This document shows, piece by piece, positions 22,664 through 33,200 of a DNA stretch of 64,000 bases (position 1 is the first letter of the stretch; the number at the start of each line of letters is the position of its first letter). Source of the DNA: Saxidomus purpurata (taxonomy: Eukaryota; Mollusca; Bivalvia; Venerida; Veneridae); NCBI GenBank assembly GCA_022818135.1, contig JAFMSR010000019.1:34520122-34584121 (forward strand), given 5' to 3'. A program made the translations under genes and the position numbers. The notes under the pieces were generated by a model, which had not been told where the DNA came from, searched no databases, and was given only the letters and a program-made list of their open reading frames with translations.

Positions 22664-23227
22664 ACGGGGTTTACTGTATGACTGAAGATTGTACTCTGTT
22701 GTCCTGGTACGAAACTGGAGTCGAATATCCTGTGTGAAGACCCACAGCTGGCGAAGACACTTGTTGTCCTCATGTATGACACCGCATGGAAATATCTTAA
22801 ACTGTGTTGACATTTAATCTCTCGTTTCGAACACGGAAAATTTGAATTAGGATATTAAATCTAACGCAATTTTGCCAAATGCTCATTTTTGTCCAACTCT
22901 GCAAACCGTACGTTTAACTCTTACCGCCGTTAAATTTCTAAAACTTCTAAATGGACCTGTGTACAATGTACATGTACTTAAAATTTGGACAGTTCCATTT
23001 ATTGTTCACAGGGGTGCCTACTGAAAATTTTGAATAGGTTGAAGATTGCATTTCATAATCTGACTACACAAATGTCTGTTAATCGGCACATAAAAAATCA
23101 TGATATGCACTGGTCGACAGTGATATGCTACCAGTAATGCTTTAATTATCAAATGGCCGCTTATCGCCAAAACAGGATATTTGCTGTAAGCCGTTCCAGA
23201 TTTTGACTCGAGGTGTGTTCACATGCG

Positions 23228-23400
23228 ATACAACTAGTAAGGGTCGATACAATAAAAAAATGTCGATATAATAAGAAAACATCGAAACAATGAGTAAGGT
23301 CAATGCGATGAGAAAATGTCGATATCATGAGAAAGGGTCGATATAATTAGAAAAGGTCGATACAATGAGTAAGGGTCGATGAAATGAGTAAAAGAGTTGA
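23228..23400 (+). repeat. Short minisatellite (GGTCGATACAATGAGTAA)
   Basis: About eight imperfect units of 19-22 bases such as AAGGGTCGATACAATGAGTA in the spacer before the protease promoter. Confidence 0.75.
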
Positions 23401-24160
23401 AAGTGATTGTAAAGGTCAAAAGGATACCTGTCATAGACGTTTAACCGTGTTCTTGTTTATAGTAAGGTATGCAATAGCCCAACTTGGTTAATATATGTAG
23501 CAATTTTAGAGTAAGCTAAGTTTAATTTCGTAGTGTAAGTCAGTTACCAAAAAGAATTACAACGGTTACATAGATATTTACGATAGTAATTGAGAAGACA
23601 GCATTGAACTTTCCAAAAGTCAATGCATCCCGGAAAAAATAATATCTAGAATTAGAAATAATCAGTGTTTACAGAGACACACGCGTATTTGCTCTGTGTG
23701 TATCAAACTACGCCGGCTCTCCGAAGGATAAACAAGACAATTCGTCGCATATGTGTTTATATTTTTAACAACTAACACACATTTTTGGCAAATTCGGGTG
23801 AAATAAACCGTAAATACGGTTCTTACAGAATTTTATATATACCCTTTCGATAGACATGATGTACTACTTTCATGCACATATTCTGGTTAGGACGTGTTTG
23901 GCTTTCCATAGAATCAATAGTTATCGTACTGTGGTTGTGATAATACGGAACATGCAGATTCAAGACTTTTTCAATTAAAACAAAATGCTCTAGTTCATGA
24001 CATAAAATCATGGCGTACTAAAAATTAATTTACATTTGTATTAGTAATTGTTTTTGTCCTTAAAAAGTTCATTTTGAAATATTTATGCAAGTCGATGACA
24101 CCATAGACCGCCGCAAAAATGGCACAGGACAAATCAGTCAGTCACTCTTATCTGTGTATG

Positions 24161-24170
24161 TATATATAAA
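24161..24170 (+). promoter_or_regulatory. TATA box of the serine protease gene
   Basis: TATATATAAA, followed by G, lies about 125 bases upstream of the ATG at 24291. It gives a predicted start near 24195 and a 5' UTR of roughly 95 bases. It supports 24291 as the first coding exon over the alternative near 27561. Confidence 0.45.
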
Positions 24171-24290
24171 GTAACCCCTCCGTCATGATTCCTTGAGATT
24201 ACACAAATTTTATTCTCTTTTTGTTCTTTTACTTTTAGTTTTACTAGACCGCTGGCGGTCGCATTTATTTTAACAGCTATAGTTTAAACT

Positions 24291-27200
24291 ATGTTGGCAA
24301 TATTTTTGGTCGGGTTTGCAGTTTTGCTGGGAGATGCGGGAGCAAATGGTAAGCATTTATTATGAATTTCTAGCTGATAAACAATTCAATTTTAAATTTT
24401 CAATAAATATAACAACTTTTTATAATGATTTTAATAGCCCTTTGGTTTGTTTCTCTTTTCGCTTTTTTACAGCCGAATTTAGGTTTAAATAGCTCTTAGG
24501 TGTGTTTTTTTCTCTTTTTAACAGCCGAATTTAGATTTTAATAGCTCTTAAGTGTGTTTTTCATTTCTCTTTTTTTACAGCTGAATTTAGATTTTAATAG
24601 CTCTTTAGTGTGTTGTTATTTTCGCTTTTTACAGCCGAATTTAGATTTTAAAAAGTTCTTTGATTTGTTTTTCTTTTCGCTCTTTCACAGTTGCTTGTGC
24701 TAAAAAAAAAGAAACTTGCAAAAATGAAACAAAAAATGTTAAAGTAGTGGCTAGAATCAACAACTTGAGAGAAAAATCTAGGTAACAATGCGCAAGATTC
24801 CATTCAAACTGTTGGTATGTTTGGATCGTTCTATGTTTGTATTGGGATTTTCAACAGCGCTTTATGATGTTCTAGCGAATAATTTCAAATATACAATTAT
24901 ACTTCACAGTAGGAATAGGTACTGCCAGAAATTTCGTATCGTGATAAATTGCAATACGGACACAAGTTAATTAAAGTCCAAGGACCACATTGACAAGTAG
25001 CGAACTGAAGATGCCTTACGTGCGGAAATGACCTTTATTTGTACCACAATCATTTATAACTTTACTTTTTGAATCGGTGACCATGGTAGAAATATAGAGC
25101 CGTGTTGAACCGTATATGTCCCGGAACGTATATATCACACGTGTGTGATATATTCGACCGTAAATATAACACGTGTTTAATGTGACATATTCGTTTGGTC
25201 ATTTTTGACAGTTTACACCGAAACGTATATGTCTAATAGGTTGTGATATTAAAGTGCATGAAAGTACAAATTATACTTTTGCTTAAGTCATTCAAGGAAG
25301 AGGATCGGAACCGATCCACAGGTGCCGGCCATGCAGATATATCAAGTCTACTCTGTGTTTAAGTTCCAATAAGTGTTCATCGCATGTCGTTTACCTTGGA
25401 CTTTCTTGGATAATCACGTCATTGCATTTCGGCTCTCCACATTACAACTATATACATGTATATACCTATATAGATGCCTCCCAAACATCGTTACATTTCG
25501 TTTTTATTTGCCTTTTTCTGCATGTGAGATATTCGTTTTCGCGTTCCTATAAAATTCGAAGTCAAACGTATACATATTATGTGCCATATACGTTTCACGC
25601 GAAGACTATTTTCGACCGAATATATCACACGTGTGACATATGCGGTCGATTTTTTTCTCTCGTGTGATATATACGTTCCGGGACATATACGGTTAAACAG
25701 AGCCGTATGTTTGTCAATGATATTGAAAAAAAAAGTGACTTGAAAACAAAAGAACTGAATATGTCAACATTGTTTTAGCGTGAACAGAACAAAGTTCTAT
25801 AATTATAGCATTGTTATTATTATGTGGAGCCGCCGTGCAGCAGTGGTAGCGCGTTCGCCTCAGGATCGAAGGGCCCCGGGACCGATCACTACCATCGCCA
25901 TGTCGGTAGTGTCCTTAGGCAAGACACAACTTAATCCGCATCGCCTCTTTCTCTTCGAGGTTGATTCCATCTAGAATGAGTCTCAAGAGCGATTAGTATA
26001 AGTTGTAAGAACTTGTTTCGCAATCGAGAATAAATAAATTAGTAAAAACTAAACATTATACCATATTATTAGTATATTTATTTTACAATATCAGTTAATT
26101 CAAAAAGAAATGGGACTTTAAACTGTGCTTCAAATGAAAACAGTTATAGGTAATTTAGATGGTATAATACATTGTAGAAAATAAAATGTTTCCGCATATG
26201 AGCACGATAAGTTTCTATATACGTTCATAGACTGAGTCCACGTTAAGATGGTCTGACCTGTGTGCGAGATAGTTGTGATCTGTATAGAACTTTATAGAGA
26301 TATGTCACTGTCATGAATCTAGTACAGACAACGGCTCATGAGTTCTTATCCACTTACTTAAGGCAAAATGTATGTTTCTTGATTAAAGCTTCTCGCTCAC
26401 AGCTTCTGTTGAAATATTTATACTTCTCCAAAATGATGTATTAAAAGTCAAAACATATATCATATATACATTAAAATGGTTAAATTGACATCGGAGGAAT
26501 GTGTATGAATTAATGTGCGATTCGTCATCGCTTCCGGCTTCAAACTAATTTTCAGGGGAACGGCGGTGTAGAGACTAATCCGCTCATCCCGGAGTTTGCG
26601 GGTTCGCGTTCCACTGGGGTCGTGACAATACCTCCTTATAAGCCACCAGTACTGGTCCTTCCAGGAAGCGGACTCGAGAGTTACTCGATAAGCTACAAGC
26701 TTTCTTCCGTGACAATCGAGCAAAAATAAATAAGTATAAACTTTCAATTCCAGGTCAACTAAACCATCATTTAAACATTAGATCTCGTTATATTTCTTTA
26801 ATAAATTATAAGCATGATTAAAGCTGCTCGCTCTCAGATTTTAGTAAGAAAATAAAGTTCTTCAAACTCTGAAAATAACATATTTTAGAACGAATAATCA
26901 AATAAAAAGGTTCCAGGACACTCCATGTGTAACAACTTCGGATTTTAGCAAATTCCGGTTATAAGGAAGAAATTTTCTGCACCCAAATCGATTTTATCAT
27001 TATTTCTTAACGAAAATGCTAAATATACATATATACATGTAACATTTATTTACAATTTTTAATTGTCACGTTGTTTGTTATATACAGAGATTCCTGTAGT
27101 TACAAGTTTTCATTTTAAAATTTAGGCTGAAACAAAAAAAGCCTACGTTGCTATAAATGGTATAAGAAAACGCATCGCGTGCAAAATGCACCTGTTGAAA

Positions 27201-30200
27201 CAGGTAAAAGGTTTAAGACTTTCTTAGACTGGAATGGTAATAAAAATAGTAACACTTGGGTCAAGTGAATGACAGCTGTCTGAAGTTTATAGCAAGCAAG
27301 ACCAGTTTATAATTGATGTAAATGGCACAGATATCCAGGGTTGACCGCAAAACTTTCGTACGTCTGTCTTTATTTCATATAAATTACTGCAGTTTTTGTG
27401 GTTAACCCTCAACATATGGGATGAGAACAAGTAGGTCAGTTACAGTTAAACTGTAGAAGCTGTGACAGATAACTGACAACACATTCACCTTATCCATCTT
27501 TTTCTGAATGAAATTGTACAGTTATACTTCGCAGTCACCTGTCTTGAGCGGACGATAACGATGTACAATGTATTCCGATTAGTCGTTTTAATATTAGTCC
27601 AAACAAAAATGTGTGTTTCCGGTTTTCCGACCGACCTTAAAGAGGCACTCCTAAAAACTGGTGTTAAATTTAATAACTTCCAAACTATATATCGTAGAAT
27701 ACTATCATACCTTACTTATGTTAACGATAGTGTACATGTACTGTTTGCGATAATAATTACATTATTTCGAGGAGGCGTAGTCTCCCTCCGAGAAATGACG
27801 TAATTATATTAGGCAACAGTACACTATCGATTTTGTATTATGACACATTTGCTCTGTTGCGCTATTTTAACTGTTCTCTATTGCAGATAGATCATGTAGA
27901 TCACAGTTAAAGCTGCTCGCTCTCAGATTTTTGTAAAAAATAAAGTTCTTCAATGGCAGCTGAGAGCAAGCAGCTTTAAACTCTGCCCCCATAAACATTG
28001 CAAATTATCACAAATACACTTTATTGTTTTCCTATAGATATATGCAGTAGCCATAATACAAGAAAATACTTAAACAAGTACTTGAAATTTAATGAATGAA
28101 ATAAACAGTTGTTACAAGTTACACTACTTATTAGACATTCCAACGCTCTTAAAGAGGCGCTCCCTAAAACTGGTGTCAAACTGAATAATGTCAAAAGCAT
28201 AATTAATTAATTAATTGTAAGTAGTTACGTTTATAATAATCTGAAAGTTTAAGCTACATATTCAAGTCATCATCTGTAAAATCAGTGTTTTAGAATATGT
28301 TGCAGTACCTTAAACTATTCTATACTCTATGTAAAGTTGTTGTTGTACAATTAATGGGTGGATAGCGATTTATTACTAACGGTCACTATGTTTAATATTT
28401 GTGCTGAAATGAGACATTTTTCGATATAAGTTGCTCTTTAAAGTTGTATTTATTTATCAATGTATGTTCATTGAACGCATTATGTATGTTTTGAGAATAT
28501 AATTTGCTTAATGTAGGGAGTGCCCCTTAATTTGGTCAAAATTTCAATAGTTACACGTGAATAACTTTATTTTAGTATGCACCTCCTATTTCCATGGGCA
28601 CTGTTATGACATGTTCAGTGGATTGAACGGCGCTTGTTCACCAGGCCATGTTTACACCTTGAACTACTGCGGAGTGTTCCAAATGTGTTGCTACTACCAG
28701 ACATCCAGCCACGTCACTTCCGCTCCACTGACGCAGGCACCTCACTATACACCGGCCCCAACAGCCCCACATACGGGGTAATTTTATTTTTTTTAAATCG
28801 TTTACTTAAAGTTTCTTAACCGTTTAGTCCCGAAAATTTGTTATAACCATTTAAGAAAAGTTTACCTAATGTATATTTATGTTTTTCGTCATAAATTCAA
28901 ATTAATGGAAGTTAAGCGCTAATAACAAGACATTTAAGGGATATTAAGAAATCTGAATGAAGATGCAGATTCGGATGAGTTTTGTATTATTGTCACTAAT
29001 TCAATAATATTTTCAAAGTACGACCGGCAGTGGACAGTGCGGAACAACTGTCGTCGGCTCTACCAATAATAGAATTGTCGGAGGAAGCATTGCACAGCAC
29101 GGAGAATTTCCATGGCAGGTAAAAATATATAGAGATAATTTCCATGACAGGTATAAATACAGCAAGAATTTCCATGGCATGGAAAAGTATAGAGAAAATT
29201 CCCATGGCAGGTATGTAAATAGCTAAAATTTCCGTAGCAGGTACATGAATAGCGTAAATTTTCATGGCAGGTATACAAATAGCAAAAATGTCCATGGCAG
29301 GTATACAAATAGCGAACATTGTCCATGGCAGGTATACACATAGCGAAAATGTCCATGGCATGTATACAAATAGCAAAAATGTCCATGGCAGGTATACAAA
29401 TAGCAAAAGTTGTCCATGGCAGGTATACACATAGCGAAAATGGCCATGGCAGGTATACACATAGCGAAAATGTCCATGGCAGGTATACACATAGCGAAAA
29501 TGTCCATGGCAGGTATACACATAGCGAACATTGTCCATGGCAGGTATACACATAGCGAAAATGTCCATGGCAGGTATACACATAGCGAACATTGTCCATG
29601 GCAGGTATACACATAGCGAAAATATCCATGGCAGGTATACACATAGCGAAAATTATCCATGGCAGGTATACACATAGCGAAAATTATCCATGGCAGGTAT
29701 ACACATAGCGAAAATGTCCATTTACCATTTGCCATATACACATAGCGAAAATGTCCATGGCAGGTATACACATAGCGAAAATGTCCCTGGCAGGTATACA
29801 CATAGTGAAAATGTCCATGGCAGGTATACACATAGCGATAATGTCCATGGCAGGTATGCACATGGCGAAAATGTCCATGGCAGGTATACACATAGTGAAA
29901 ATTATCCATGGCAGGTATATACATAGCGAAAATTATCCATGGCAGGTATACACATAGCGAAAATGTCCATGTCAGGTATACACATAGCGAAAATGTCCAT
30001 GGCAGGTATACATGTATAGACATTTTCCATGACAGGTTTAAATATAGCTAGAATTTCCATGGCGTATAAAGCAAACAAAAGAACATTCCATGGTAGGTAA
30101 ATATAAACTAAAAGAGAAAATGTCCATGACAGGTAAGTATATGGCGGGAAATTTCGTGAAGGTAAAACATAATTACATTTTGATATGAGCTGAAATATAG

Positions 30201-33200
30201 AAAGACATAATGTAGTTATATATCGCTGATATAAGAAGACATTAAATAAATGTGGAATTTCCACGGTAGGCAAATAAGTGCGGATTAACATGACAATAGA
30301 ATATTACGGCAACCTGTGTCATTTAGGTTTCATTTCTTACGATAATTAAACCTATGGCATTCTAGGTTTCGCTTTGATACTTCAAGGCTAGATTATGTAC
30401 TTTAACCTTTGTCATATATTTGTTTACGATATTTCAATTTGTGACATTTTAGGTGTCATTACGGTACTATGGACAGCACGTATGCGGAGGAACTCTGATT
30501 GGAGACCAGTGGGTGATGACTGCAGCCCATTGCTTCGAAGAGTGAGTACAAACTAAATTATCCATAATATGAAATCTATATAACGAAATAATAGCGCAAC
30601 GTGAAAATCATGGTCAGACTGCATAGATGTACAAGTTGATCATGATCTGCACTGGTGAAATCATTTGTCTCGTGTATGCCGATGATTAATAAAGGATTTT
30701 ATAAGATCGTGATTTTGTTCAATAAATTCCGGATGTTTATTATTTACTTGTTACTAAACAAACCAGAAGTTAAAGTATGGTGTAACATGTGTGACTCTCT
30801 GTTTTATATGTATAAGTTGACCGTTCCAGTATTTTGAGAAACACAATTTCAACTTAATGCGCTGTGTTGTTACCATGGTTGTCTATGTGAATCAGAAAAC
30901 AGTACGCAATCGTCGAAGAAAATGGACAAGAAAAAAGTTGAAATTGCCGACGCCGGATAATGAATTTAATATCTAATTTAATGCACCGCGATATTCATAG
31001 TTAAATGAACTTCTCATTTTACACAATGATATGCATGTAAATAAATCAGAAATAGAAGAAAAAGAAGATCATACTGTTTGATCATCTTTGCCAATCATTT
31101 GTTACAAATATAATATAACTTGTCTATTAGTAAAGTTAGCTATTCATAGGCAGTTTCGGGATCGGTTGTGGTCAACTGATGTCACTGTATTTGCGGGAGT
31201 GATTTGATTTTATTCTATTTTGAATTATTAGCTTTTCTGTGACATCAATTTGTCGCAATACGTATTGCAATATGGGTCGGCTGTATCGCAATATATCGCA
31301 ATTAAACTGGTTTGACCGTATTGTTGCACTCCTACCCATTTATTGGGTTATTTAAAAATCGGGTTATTTGAAATAACTCTTCAGGAAGCATGGTGACCTA
31401 TTATTTGTTTGGTTTTATTTTAACATTTAAACATTATTACTTTTGAAAGAATTTGGTTTTTAGATAAAAAGCGGTCATACCTTCTTAAGGCAGGCTTTTT
31501 TCCATGTCAGTGCCCATATATTTTTGTTACAGACTCGGAAACCACGCCAGTCAATGGTCGATTGCAGTCGGTGTTCAAGACCGAAGATCAATACACTCGA
31601 GCAATATCGTGCACGTGTCAGCTATCTACCCGCACGAGTATTTCAATCAAAACACAAACACCAACGACATCGCTTTAATGAAGCTAAGCAAAAGGATTGA
31701 TACAACTGGAAGGTAAATGGCTGCAGTGTGATATAATACAAAATATACTCAAAGGCAAAAGAAACGCAACTTTTTCAGTTTATTCTAATTGGAAGAAAAA
31801 GTCAACTCACATTCTAATGCCGACGTGTAGATAGTAAAGCTCAACATTAGGCTAGATCTACATTAATAAACATTAAGGGAAGTAACTCGTATGAAACTAA
31901 ACATAGAATCGTCTATAGTATATTACGTTTCTTTTGCCGGTCAGTATACAATTTACATACAGTCAAAACTGCCTTTAATCGACATCAGCTGATACTACAT
32001 GTTCAAAATAGTAAGTATATGGTAAAATGTATACGAAATAACGACCAAGTTTACTGTGATATACTTTATTAAACATTTTTGTCTTTTATTTTTTGACGTT
32101 CTGTCTTCATTGTTGTCGTTATACAGTTAACTTCGTTTTCCGTCTATAACGAACTCCTTGGGACCATTGAATTGTGTTCATTATATCCGGAGTTTGTTAT
32201 ATGTGTATAACATTTTCATATAGACTAAAGAAAGAAAATAAATTTCATCTCCTTACAAAAATTAATTAATTTGGTGATTTTTATATTCAATGCGGGGGGG
32301 GGGTACCAACTATTCAGCATTCATGATTAAGACCACCCTTGATCTTAAGACCATACAGTCATATTAAGACCACTTTATGCTGGTTAGAAGGGTGGCCTTA
32401 TAAGAGGAACATTACTGTAATAAAACAATGTATATGGCCTGAAGACTGCTATTATAATACAAACTGAAAGTAAATGTATATATTTGCAGATACGCACGTG
32501 CAGCATGCCTGCCTCAGTCTAGTGACACTTTCTCGGCTGATATATGCACGGTATCTGGATGGGGAGCCACCCATTACGGTAAGTGCTTGTATCTGGAACG
32601 CACTGCTGTGTACGTAATGGAAAGTGTCATCGCACAACATTCTTATATAATAAATTTGCTGCAGCTACATCTTAAAAGGTGTTCCATACGGTTTACAACA
32701 CTCCAGCTCGGGTAAAGATACCCTGAAATCTAAAACAAATGCGTGTCTCAATAATAAGCCAACCTCAATTATAAGCACATGAATCACTACATTCCAAAAA
32801 AGAACCAGAAGTACGCCGGTTTTGAAAATTATCCGACTCTTCACTGTTAAAATTAAAGTAAACTCTGAAGGATGATATATCATTGAGATAGTTTCAAACA
32901 ACAATAAAATAATGGATAAAATTTGGTAAATTAATTTCTGATAAACCTCCGTGTTTTGAATGCTTTTTTAATAGCCTACAACACAACAGGAAGAGTTTCT
33001 GGGACTTCATAAGATCCACAGTTCCTCCCTATTCACGTACTAAGAAGTTTTATGTCAATTATTCTAACTTTAAGTTTTCACAGACATCTGGGCTGTTTTA
33101 ACAATGCTTGTAATTTTTCAAAAAAGAAAAGAAAAAAGAAACAGTCCTGAAATAAAAATGGCATTATGAAACAAAACATAAATGACATAAATGAACCCGA

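Larger units (their letters stand above)
17144..24160. other. Intergenic spacer between the divergent lustrin-like and protease genes
   Basis: No coding exon is recognised in these 7 kb. It holds the start of a pogo-like element at 16812 (just inside intron 1), a CACTA-like element at 18201-19068, a cluster of nested MITEs at 21131-22663 including a perfect hairpin, degenerate GGACCTGATGATACAATCTG repeats at 21320-21700, and a GGTCGATACAATGAGTAAG minisatellite at 23228-23400. The open frame at 19369-19641 has no recognisable domain. Confidence 0.6.

Noticed and set aside
24691..24781. Potential small exon after the fifth ACAG ([11 protein letters not shown]...) with a GTAACA donor
   Set aside because: Its 91 bases would shift the frame so exon 2 could not be read. 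Its 3' part matches the AGCTGCTCGCTC repeat family interior (GGCTAGAATCAACAAC).
25780..25974. 64-codon open frame
   Set aside because: Lies across a tRNA-derived SINE.
29119..30275. CRISPR-like array
   Set aside because: Units are contiguous with no unique spacers, and the locus is in a eukaryotic intron.
28996..30291. Several long open frames on both strands (up to about 250 codons, [13 protein letters not shown] repeats)
   Set aside because: They arise because the 30-bp minisatellite unit is a multiple of three without stops. They lie in intron 3 of the protease, in many frames at once, with no start context or domain.
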